Shown here: in pieces, positions 50,677 to 59,325 of the stretch
Layout of the letters: each line of letters opens with the position of its first letter
Numbering within the stretch: the stretch's first letter is position 1
DNA from: Bacillota bacterium
GTDB lineage: Bacteria; Bacillota; Dethiobacteria; DTU022
DNA length: 64,000 nt
Assembly (NCBI GenBank): GCA_011389985.1
Contig: JAABTH010000003.1
Span: 86,829-150,828 of the forward strand
Reading direction: 5' to 3'
Made by a program: the position numbers and the translations under genes
Notes under the pieces: model-generated
What the model saw: only the letters and a program-made list of their open reading frames with translations
Databases searched by the model: none
What the model was told of the DNA's origin: nothing

Positions 50677-51678
50677 ATGATTAACATTTTCAATAACGGA
50701 GGCTTGTCTGTATTGCGGAATATTATATATTTATTAACAATTATTTTGCTGATATCACTTATAAGTGGTTGTGCTGCAAGTGATGCGGAGCAAATTGAAG
50801 ATGAGACCGGTTTGCAGGTGGTTACAACGATATTCCCACTCAGCGATATCATTAAACAGTTGGGAGGCGATTTAGTTAATGTTCATTATATTTTACCTGC
50901 AGGAGCAAGCCCGCACACCTACGAGCCGACTGTTGAACAGGCCAGACTGGTGAATGATGCTGACTTGTTTGTATATGTTGGCGCAGGTCTTGATAACTGG
51001 GCTGTTGGTCTTGCTGAAACTGCGGGTCATGAATTACTCCTTCTTGATCTCTCAGAAAAAGTGCCGCTCCTCGAATCTACTTCTTACAACTTGGATGAAG
51101 AAGAGTGGAATCATTTAGATGAGCATGAAATTGAGGATAATCATAATCATGAGCATGGGCCTGTGGATCCGCATATATGGTTAGATCCGCTTCTGGTGCG
51201 TGATCTGCTCTCCCCGTCAATTTCAGCAGCCTTGATTGCACTTGCACCGGAAGAAGAAATTAACTTTAAACAAAACCTGGTAATATTTCAAAGCAAATTA
51301 AGTGACCTGCATCATGGCATCGAACATAGTTTATCAGCCCTTCCTGATAATAAGTTTATTTCATTCCATTCTGCCTGGCGCTACTTTGCCGCTAGATATA
51401 ACCTGCAGGAAATTGCAGTTATTGCCCGGTCCCCCGGCCAGGAGCCTTCAGCAGGGTGGCTGGCGGAGTTGGTTGAATTAATAAAAGCTGAAAATGTAAG
51501 CGCAATATTTGCTGAGCCGCAATTCTCAACTAATTTAGCGGATAGAATTGCGGAAGAAAGCGGAATTGAAGTTTTACTTCTTGACCCCATCGGCAGTGAA
51601 GATATCAGTGGTAAAGACAGTTATATTACCCTGATGCTGTACAATCTTGATACATTAATTCAGGGATTGACTGATTAG
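50677..51678 (+). CDS. znuA: Zinc ABC transporter substrate-binding lipoprotein
   Basis: Lipobox LISGC; VVTTIFPLSDIIKQLGGDLVNVHYILPAGASPHTYEPT; His-rich NHLDEHEIEDNHNHEHGPVDPHIWLDP. Confidence 0.92.
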   Translation: MINIFNNGGLSVLRNIIYLLTIILLISLISGCAASDAEQIEDETGLQVVTTIFPLSDIIKQLGGDLVNVHYILPAGASPHTYEPTVEQARLVNDADLFVYVGAGLDNWAVGLAETAGHELLLLDLSEKVPLLESTSYNLDEEEWNHLDEHEIEDNHNHEHGPVDPHIWLDPLLVRDLLSPSISAALIALAPEEEINFKQNLVIFQSKLSDLHHGIEHSLSALPDNKFISFHSAWRYFAARYNLQEIAVIARSPGQEPSAGWLAELVELIKAENVSAIFAEPQFSTNLADRIAEESGIEVLLLDPIGSEDISGKDSYITLMLYNLDTLIQGLTD

Positions 51679-51711
51679 TGTTGTTGTTTAAAAAAAATCT
51701 GGAGGTCGGTT

Positions 51712-52479
51712 TTGGTGGAGAAGGTTGTTGTTGCAGAAAACCTCTCAGTTTTACTTGGCAGGCGAAAAGTTTTAGAGGATATAAGCTTTACTGTGATGAG
51801 AGGACAGTTAACCGGGGTAATAGGGCCAAATGGCGCCGGTAAAACAACTCTCCTCCGGGCCATCCTGGGGTTGGTTCAGGTAGAATCGGGTGAGCTTAAT
51901 GTGCTTGGCTATTCAAAAATTGATTTAAAAGAAGTTCGTCCCAAGATCGGTTATATGCCTCAACTCCAGTCATTCGAAAAAAGATTTCCTTTTTCTGTTG
52001 CTGATGTTGTGGCAACGGGCCTTCTTTCCCCAAAAACACTATTTCGTCGCCATGTAAATTTAAAAAAAAGAATTAGTCAGGCTCTTAGATCGGTAGGTAT
52101 GGAAAACTATATTCTTGAACCTTTTCAGGATCTATCAGGTGGGGAGCAGCAGCGTGTTTTACTGGCTCGTTCAATTGTGCGTAAGCCGGAGTTGCTCTTG
52201 CTTGATGAACCGAATTCCGGGCTTGATTTTCCTGCACAGCGTTTATTTATGGAGCTTCTGATCAGCCTGAAAACTGAAGAAAATCTTGCTGTTGTCCTGG
52301 TATCGCATGACCTGGTTTCTGTTGCTTCTTTTGCAGATCAACTAGTTTGTATTAATCGAACTATGCACCTTCATGGCAGTCCCTTAGATGTGTTGAACAG
52401 TCCTCATCTCGATGAGGCATACCGCTGTCAGTTTGACTTGTTAAGCAGCACGATCGGTAAAGAGAGGTATGAAAATTGA
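51712..52479 (+). CDS. znuC: Zinc ABC transporter ATP-binding protein
   Basis: GVIGPNGAGKTTLLRAILGLVQ; DLSGGEQQRVLLARSIVRKPELLLLDEPNSGLD. Confidence 0.92.
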   Translation: MVEKVVVAENLSVLLGRRKVLEDISFTVMRGQLTGVIGPNGAGKTTLLRAILGLVQVESGELNVLGYSKIDLKEVRPKIGYMPQLQSFEKRFPFSVADVVATGLLSPKTLFRRHVNLKKRISQALRSVGMENYILEPFQDLSGGEQQRVLLARSIVRKPELLLLDEPNSGLDFPAQRLFMELLISLKTEENLAVVLVSHDLVSVASFADQLVCINRTMHLHGSPLDVLNSPHLDEAYRCQFDLLSSTIGKERYEN

Positions 52480-53309
52480 GTGAGATATTGGCGTATGGTT
52501 TTATGCAAAGAGCTCTTATGGCAGCGATTTTTGTCGGACTGCTCTGTTCCACTCTTTCATTTTTCGTGGTTCTGAAGAGACTCTCATTTCTCGGCGCCGG
52601 GATATCTCATACTGCATTAGGAGGCATTGCTATAGGATTGGTACTAGGTATTGATCCTATCATTACCGGTTCAGTCTTTGCCGTGGGCACGGCGATGAGC
52701 ACGGGTTACATAAGCCGTATCGGGAGGGTTGGCGAAGATACGGTTATCGGTATATATTATGCTACCGGAATGGCTCTGGGTATTGCCCTGATCAGTTCTT
52801 TTAAAGGATATTATCCCGAGCTATTTGCGTTGTTGTTTGGTAATATTCTTTCAGTAACGGTTAGGGATCTTGCTATAATGGCCGTTGTACTGGTTTTTGT
52901 CCTACTGTTTGTAATACTTTTTTTCAAAGAACTTTTAGCAATCTGTTTTGACGAAGAGATGGCTATAGCCGGAGGTTTGCCGGTTAACTTGATTTATATG
53001 GGGCTCCTGGCAGCGATGGGTTTAACGGTAATTGTTTCGATTCAGCTGGTCGGTGTGGTCCTTGTGGCTGCTTTGATCGTAATACCCGGAGCAATATCCT
53101 TCCGTCTCAGTAAGAACTATAGGGGCATGTTGTGGCTGTCACTGTTATTCGGGCTTGGCGGCAGCGTTGGCGGGCTTTTTATTTCTTATTTCTTTCCTGT
53201 GCCCCCGGGAGCCGCAATAGTCTTGATCCTGGCCGTGGCTTTTGCCCTGACAATGGTTTTGAAGCCTATCTTTGAAAGTGGTCATCGAAAAACCCTTTTG
53301 GATAAGTAA
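52476..53309 (+). CDS. znuB: Zinc ABC transporter permease (ABC-3 family)
   Basis: LKRLSFLGAGISHTALGGIAIG...VGVVLVAALIVIPGAISFRLS. Confidence 0.92.
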   Translation: MSEILAYGFMQRALMAAIFVGLLCSTLSFFVVLKRLSFLGAGISHTALGGIAIGLVLGIDPIITGSVFAVGTAMSTGYISRIGRVGEDTVIGIYYATGMALGIALISSFKGYYPELFALLFGNILSVTVRDLAIMAVVLVFVLLFVILFFKELLAICFDEEMAIAGGLPVNLIYMGLLAAMGLTVIVSIQLVGVVLVAALIVIPGAISFRLSKNYRGMLWLSLLFGLGGSVGGLFISYFFPVPPGAAIVLILAVAFALTMVLKPIFESGHRKTLLDK

Positions 53310-53331
53310 TTAATGCATCGTAACAGGAGTA

Positions 53332-53802
53332 ATGATTAAAATGGAAGAGAAATATCTTCAATCAGTTAAGGAAAACTTAAAAAAGAAAGGTTATAAACTT
53401 ACCGGTCCCCGGCTTGCTATTCTCAAATATCTTTTGAGGAAGAAGGGTCATCACAGCATAATGGATATTTATGAAAAGATGCGGATGAAGAATGATAGAA
53501 TAGGCATTGCAACTATTTACCGGACGGTTGATCTTTTTCTGGAGTTGGGAATTGTCCGTGTTTTAACTATAAATAATAGTAAACCTTGTTTCGAAATTAA
53601 CTGGCCGGGGGATCACCATCACCACCTGATTTGCAAAGGATGCGGTCGCATCATAGAGTTTGGCAGTTGTAATTTTATACAGATCGTCGGTGAAATTGAA
53701 AGAGTAACCCGTTTCAGTGTGAAGGAGCATACTCTTGAAGCCTATGGTCTTTGCCCTAAATGTGCGCAGAAAACAGAAGATTACTCTACGGAAAAAATAT
53801 AA
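53332..53802 (+). CDS. Fur-family regulator (probable Zur)
   Basis: KLTGPRLAILKYLLRKKGHHSIMDIYEKM...GIATIYRTVDLFLELGIV; HHHHLICKGCGRIIEF; CPKC. Confidence 0.92.
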   Translation: MIKMEEKYLQSVKENLKKKGYKLTGPRLAILKYLLRKKGHHSIMDIYEKMRMKNDRIGIATIYRTVDLFLELGIVRVLTINNSKPCFEINWPGDHHHHLICKGCGRIIEFGSCNFIQIVGEIERVTRFSVKEHTLEAYGLCPKCAQKTEDYSTEKI

Positions 53803-55478
53803 TAGTATATTGGTTGCCCTCCATACTGTGGCTCTACTTCATGATCTGGATATTTTATATTTATAGCTTTTATCAATTCGCCTGCTTCCCGGTTAGAAAC
53901 ATCCTGGCCGTAAAATACAGTAATGATATCATTTTCTTCGTCTACTATATCACTGACCAGTTCAATTGCTAAATTGTGTAAATTCTGACCGGCAGAGATA
54001 ATTTTATCGCCATTTAGACCGAGAAACTGTCCTGCTTTTATCTTAACTCCCTTTACAGTTGTATCCCTGGTAGCGTATGTAATTAAACCGGTTTTTACTT
54101 CTTCAATGCTTTGAAGCATGTTTTCCATATTTACTTCTATAGTCAGCATAGGATTGAATGCTATTAGTGCAGCGAGCCCTTCCGGAAGTGTCCTTGTTTT
54201 TAAGACCTCTACATTTTTTTCAGTAAGCGCCTTGACCTGTTCTGCCACCATAATGATATTTCTGTTGTTCGGCAAAATAATAGCCTTTTGCTGGGGCAGA
54301 TTTTCAACTGCTTTTAGCAGATCTTCTACATTGGGGTTCATTGTCTGCCCGCCATATACAATTTCATCTGCGCCAAGACTTAAGAATATTTCACGAAACC
54401 CTTCTCCGAAGGATACAGAAATGAGGCCTGCTTCTCCCTTTTGGTGCGGAATGACAGAGGACATAATAAATTTGTTTTCATCAACAGGCTTATTCCGGGT
54501 TACTGTTCCCCGATGCTGATCGATCATATTATCAATTTTTATGTCATGAATAGTTCCGAACTTTTGACCTATCTGGAGCACAAGTCCCGGTGAAGCGGTA
54601 TGAATATGCACTTTTGCAACTTTATTGTAGTCAGCAACAAGCAGGGAATCTCCATGTGGTGAAAGTAAAATTTCCAGTTTGTCGAACTTTCCGTTTTCAT
54701 TTTTTACAATGAATTCTGTACAATAAGGGTATTCCAAATCAAATGGTTCTAGATGGCTTTCAGCAGTGCCTGCAGTTGTATCAATTGTTCCTACAGGATC
54801 AACAGCAAGGTCTTTCCTGTGGTTTAGCATGTCATTAAATGATTTTTTCATTGCGTAGAGACATCCTTCAAAGAATACGAGAAGACCAAGCCCCCCGGCA
54901 TCAACAACACCGGCTTCCTTCAGCGCCGGCAGCATATCCGTGGTTCTTGCCAAAGCTTCTTTTCCGCTTCTGACTGCTTCTTCCAGGCTGTCGTAAAGGT
55001 TTTCTCCTTTTTTTGCTGCAGACCGAATACCACGGGCCATCTCGCGGGATACAGTTAAAATAGTGCCTTCAACCGGTTTAGATACAGCTTTGTAGGCATA
55101 AACAACACCGTATTGAAATGCCCTGCTTAGTTCTGCAGTTGAGATGTGGTCTTTTTTTCGCAGTCCGTGGGCAATACCTCTTAATATTTGTGACAGGATT
55201 ACCCCCGAATTACCGCGGGCGCCTAAAAGGGCTCGTGAAGCAACTATTTCAGATAGCTCCCCGATAGACTGTCCCTTGTAAGATAAAGATCCTTCAACTG
55301 CAGCTTTTAAGGTCATACTCATATTTGTTCCCGTGTCTCCGTCAGGAACGGGGAACACATTTAAAGCATTTATTCGCTCTTTTTCACGTTCAAAAAAGTA
55401 ATTTGCGCCAAGAATCATTTTTTTGAAATCATTAGCGTGAAGCAAGTTACCTTGCTCATTTTTTGATCTTGTAGTCAA
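53781..55478 (-). CDS. YloV/FakA-like DAK2-domain protein
   Basis: NVFPVPDGDTGTNMSMTLKAAVEG; LLGARGNSGVILSQILRG; VVDAGGLGLLVFFEG; QPIYYYIFSVE C-terminus. Confidence 0.92.
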   Translation of the reverse strand: MTTRSKNEQGNLLHANDFKKMILGANYFFEREKERINALNVFPVPDGDTGTNMSMTLKAAVEGSLSYKGQSIGELSEIVASRALLGARGNSGVILSQILRGIAHGLRKKDHISTAELSRAFQYGVVYAYKAVSKPVEGTILTVSREMARGIRSAAKKGENLYDSLEEAVRSGKEALARTTDMLPALKEAGVVDAGGLGLLVFFEGCLYAMKKSFNDMLNHRKDLAVDPVGTIDTTAGTAESHLEPFDLEYPYCTEFIVKNENGKFDKLEILLSPHGDSLLVADYNKVAKVHIHTASPGLVLQIGQKFGTIHDIKIDNMIDQHRGTVTRNKPVDENKFIMSSVIPHQKGEAGLISVSFGEGFREIFLSLGADEIVYGGQTMNPNVEDLLKAVENLPQQKAIILPNNRNIIMVAEQVKALTEKNVEVLKTRTLPEGLAALIAFNPMLTIEVNMENMLQSIEEVKTGLITYATRDTTVKGVKIKAGQFLGLNGDKIISAGQNLHNLAIELVSDIVDEENDIITVFYGQDVSNREAGELIKAINIKYPDHEVEPQYGGQPIYYYIFSVE

Positions 55479-55586
55479 TGTATTTCTCCTGTAAATTAAT
55501 ATTGAATTCTACTATACTGAATAATAACATAATTTTAATGAACAGGCCAATAAAGCACAAAAGACAAAATTGCAACTTTTTCTATC

Positions 55587-56537
55587 CTAGACATGGTTGC
55601 GCAGCATTAATTCCGCCGGATGCGGTTCTAAGTATGTTTGGTTTTGTAAGTATTCAACCTTATATTTTCTAATATAATGGTTCAACAGAGTCAGGGGAAC
55701 GACAAGCGGTAGATGTTGCCAGGAATAACTGTCAATAACTCCTAAAAGTTCAGCTTTTTCATCAGAAGTAAGATCTTTTTTAAAGTAGCCCATGATGTGC
55801 TGTAAAACATTGACGTTCTTTTTAACTGTGGCTTTTAAGTTGAGCGCTTCCAATAAATTTTCCTGGTAGGAAAAGAATAATTCTTTCGGGCCGGTTTTTT
55901 TACCCGATGCAACCAGTTTACCCATAGCGGATAAATGTTTTGTGCTGTGAGCCATTATCTGAAGCTTATGACAGGCATGAAACAAAATCAGTTTTTTATA
56001 ATCAGGAGCATTAGCTAAAAAATCTTTCCATCGTTGGTAACAGAAAACTTTTTCAATAAAATTTTCTCTGAGATGAGCGTCCTGCAGGCGGCCTTCTTCC
56101 TCGACAGGGAGAAGAGGGTATGCATTTACCATGGACGCAGCGAAGAGTCCTCTTCCGTTTTTCCTTGCCATGCCTGAGTTCCCATAAACTTTTACCCTGT
56201 ACAGGCCTGAGCTCGGAGAATTTTTTTTAAAAATAAAAGCAGAGAGGTTTTCTTTCTCAAGCTCCTTAACCTTACGATTGCAGAAACTTAACATTCTGGA
56301 TGTGTGATCAATTCCGGTTTTGGTAGTCAAAAGCTTTGGACTTACCGGATCGCCGACCAGTCGCATGGTTTCGCGGGGTACGGGAAGGCCACACTCCACC
56401 TCCGGGCAAACAGGAATAAATTCAAAGTAGTTACCAAGAACATCAGTAATATAGCGATCATGTTTATGCCCTCCATCAAAACGAACCGGGTTACCCAGCA
56501 GACAGGAGCTGACGCCGACACGAATTTTATTTTCCAC
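55587..56537 (-). CDS. DUF523 + DUF1722 (YbgA-like) domain protein
   Basis: VGVSSCLLGNPVRFDGGHKHDRYI...PVCPEVECGLPVPRE; C-terminal LFHACHKLQIMAHS...FKKDLTSDEKAELLGVIDSY. Confidence 0.88.
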   Translation of the reverse strand: MENKIRVGVSSCLLGNPVRFDGGHKHDRYITDVLGNYFEFIPVCPEVECGLPVPRETMRLVGDPVSPKLLTTKTGIDHTSRMLSFCNRKVKELEKENLSAFIFKKNSPSSGLYRVKVYGNSGMARKNGRGLFAASMVNAYPLLPVEEEGRLQDAHLRENFIEKVFCYQRWKDFLANAPDYKKLILFHACHKLQIMAHSTKHLSAMGKLVASGKKTGPKELFFSYQENLLEALNLKATVKKNVNVLQHIMGYFKKDLTSDEKAELLGVIDSYSWQHLPLVVPLTLLNHYIRKYKVEYLQNQTYLEPHPAELMLRNHV

Positions 56538-56759
56538 ACAAACACCCCCGGGTGACTATATTCGACTTTTCAGCAGGGGTTTCCTTTCGCGGCGGTTGTT
56601 TGGTTATACAAAAAGGTTAAGGCACTGGCTTTATCAAAACAAAACAATAAAATGTTTAACAGTATTTATTAAAAGTTAATTTAGAAATAATCATTTGGAA
56701 CCTGCTGAATGGTATAATTGTCTTAATCGGCAGAATGATTTAAGGGAGGTTTTCGAATT

Positions 56760-57674
56760 ATGATAAAGATGATAAGAGGATTGTTTTTTCTAATGATGAT
56801 CATTTCCATCGCAGCTATTGTAATATCCGGTTGCGGTTCAACTGAAACTGATGCTGATCAACAGGTAGTTCTTGAAGGTGAAGGTGTGCTGGTAGGACAA
56901 ATTGACTCTCACTCAGTTGAAATTGAAATTGATGGTCAGAATCGTGCTTATGCCCTGGGCGAAAATGTCAGTATAGAAAAAATAGCTGACGGATCAACTA
57001 TAGCATTTACATATATTAATGAAGAGTCAGGGCCGGTATTGCTTTCTGTTGAAGTATTGGATTCTATCCCTGATGTGTTGTCTGCAGAAGGTATATATAA
57101 TGGCCAGATAGACAGCAATTCGGTAGAAATTGAGGTGGATGGCGAGCCGAGAGCATTTTCTATATCACCTGACCTTATACTCGGAAATCTGGAAAGTGGC
57201 TCGCAAATTGAGTTTACTTACCGGGAAGAAAAAGACCGGCCTCTCTTAATCTCAATTGATCATTTTGAACAGCCGGTAAAAGATACAGAAGATATACTGG
57301 TTGGTGAAGGGGTTTTTGTCGGCCAGATAGATCCCCAGTCAGTTGAACTTCAAATTAACAGGGCTTTTGTTTTGGCGGAAGATATAAAGATTGAAGAGAT
57401 AGAGGATGGTTCCATGGTTGCCTTCACCTTCGTGGAAACCGGTCAAAGGGCGGTTCTTGAATCTATTGTGGCTGTTAATGAGCCTGTTGAAGGAGAAGTT
57501 ATGCATGGCACTTATATTGGCCAAATTGACGGTCAATCAGTGGAAATAAGCTACTACCAGGCTTTTGCCATAGGTGAGGCAAATGTAGAAGGGTTAACAG
57601 ATGGTTCCGATGTTGTTTTCACTTATCTGCCGGGCGCACACAGACCTGTTTTAGTAACCATAACAGCTAAGTAA
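56760..57674 (+). CDS. Lipoprotein of four tandem ~60-aa repeats
   Basis: Lipobox VISGCG; four copies of G(x)GQID-xxSVEI-...-DGSxxxFTY...PVLxSI. Confidence 0.75.
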   Translation: MIKMIRGLFFLMMIISIAAIVISGCGSTETDADQQVVLEGEGVLVGQIDSHSVEIEIDGQNRAYALGENVSIEKIADGSTIAFTYINEESGPVLLSVEVLDSIPDVLSAEGIYNGQIDSNSVEIEVDGEPRAFSISPDLILGNLESGSQIEFTYREEKDRPLLISIDHFEQPVKDTEDILVGEGVFVGQIDPQSVELQINRAFVLAEDIKIEEIEDGSMVAFTFVETGQRAVLESIVAVNEPVEGEVMHGTYIGQIDGQSVEISYYQAFAIGEANVEGLTDGSDVVFTYLPGAHRPVLVTITAK

Positions 57675-57920
57675 AATAAGTATATTATCATCGTTGACTG
57701 AATAACAGCGGTAAACTTATTTCATGATCTGGTGGTATTATTTTGTCTACTTGTTTTACAGATGCAGAACATGTTAATATAGGTAGGTACTCTAAATTGC
57801 ACTAGGAGTCTGTTTTTTTGTTTTGACTAAATTCAACACTGCCTGGCTAATAATATCTATCGGTTTTAGATGAATTTAATCAGTGCAGGTTGAGATTATT
57901 GTTTTGAGAGGGGTATCGTA

Positions 57921-59279
57921 ATGGTAGATTGCAAGTCTTGTGGTATGTCTTATGACGAAAAAGAATTCGATATCTGCCCTTATTGTGGTGAAGAACATGA
58001 AGGTACTTCTGCCGATAAAGCCGCAGCTAAAGATGTTCTTCCGCAGAAAGATAGGGATGAAGAATTAGATGGCTCTGAAGATAAGAAGCCGGATCAAATA
58101 CAGCCTGCCGGCAATAAACTAAAATATGTCATCATCGGCGTGGTTGCTCTTGCGGTCATAGCTGCGATAATCTTCACTCTTTTTTCTTTCGGTGACGCTT
58201 CAGTAACTGTTCCCGATAAATATGCAACAATCCAGGAAGCTCTAGATGCTGCTGAAGATGGCGATGTGATCGTGGTGCAGATTGGGGTTTACAGGGAAAG
58301 CATCGATTTTAAAGGTAAAAATATTACCCTGCAAAGTGTAGATCCCAATGATCCTGCTGTTGTCTCCGAAACAATTATTGACGGTGGTGGCAGCGGAACT
58401 GTTGTTTCTTTCAGAAGCGGTGAAACTGAAGGCGCTGTATTAAGCGGTTTCACCATTACCCGCGGAAGTGGTGTGCTTGTATCCGGCGGCAGCTCGCCGG
58501 TAATTGAAAAATGCATTATTGAAGACAATACGGCTGAATTTGGCGCCGGAATTGCTGTTTTCGATTCTTCGCCAACGATTAGGGAAAATTTGATAACCGG
58601 CAATTCAGGCTTCCTTGGTGGAGGAATGTTCATCGAAGAATCTTCCCCGCTTGTTCATGACAATACTATTACCGGGAACAGGGCTGAAATGGGCAGTGGA
58701 ATGGTTATTATTTCCAATTCATCGCCAACTGTAAATGATAATTTAATCGCCGACAATACAGCCGCCAGGCTTGGCGGCGGAATAGTTGTTGCTGTTAATT
58801 CAACTCCGGTTATCAGGGAAAATGTAATTACCGGCAACCGTGCCGAGCGTAATGGCGGAGGGCTCTTGATTGAAGAGTCTGAGCCTGTTGTCGAAAATAA
58901 CAACATCTCCCGCAACAGGGCGGCTAATGGCGGTGGAATTTTTATAGTAAATTCTCTTCATACCGACCTCGTTATTAAAGGTAATAATATTGCAGACAAC
59001 CTTGCCTATATAGCCGGGGGAGGTTTGTACATGGAGGGTTCCTCCCCTACTGTTGAGGAAAATGAATTTATTAACAATATCTCTGAATTTTTAGGTGGAG
59101 CTGTAGCAGTTTATAATTCTTCACCGGTAATTGTGCTTAATCTATTTGAAAATAACCAGGCACAGGATGTAAGCGGAGGGGGCGCAATCTGGGCCTCGGC
59201 AGATTCAAGTCTTGTGCTAAATGATCCCGACGACAACAGATACCTGCAGAATATACCGGATGATCTGTTTCAGGAGTAG
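57921..59279 (+). CDS. Zinc-ribbon / TM / parallel beta-helix repeat surface protein
   Basis: CKSCGMSYDEKEFDICPYCGEEHEG; TM YVIIGVVALAVIAAIIFTLF; VPDKYATIQEALDAAEDGDVIVVQIGVYRE then repeated SSPxIxxNxIxxNxAxxGGG. Confidence 0.85.
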   Translation: MVDCKSCGMSYDEKEFDICPYCGEEHEGTSADKAAAKDVLPQKDRDEELDGSEDKKPDQIQPAGNKLKYVIIGVVALAVIAAIIFTLFSFGDASVTVPDKYATIQEALDAAEDGDVIVVQIGVYRESIDFKGKNITLQSVDPNDPAVVSETIIDGGGSGTVVSFRSGETEGAVLSGFTITRGSGVLVSGGSSPVIEKCIIEDNTAEFGAGIAVFDSSPTIRENLITGNSGFLGGGMFIEESSPLVHDNTITGNRAEMGSGMVIISNSSPTVNDNLIADNTAARLGGGIVVAVNSTPVIRENVITGNRAERNGGGLLIEESEPVVENNNISRNRAANGGGIFIVNSLHTDLVIKGNNIADNLAYIAGGGLYMEGSSPTVEENEFINNISEFLGGAVAVYNSSPVIVLNLFENNQAQDVSGGGAIWASADSSLVLNDPDDNRYLQNIPDDLFQE

Positions 59280-59325
59280 ATAAGCCTAAATTTAAGCAGG
59301 TGGTAGTGGAAAGGAGTATTTCATA

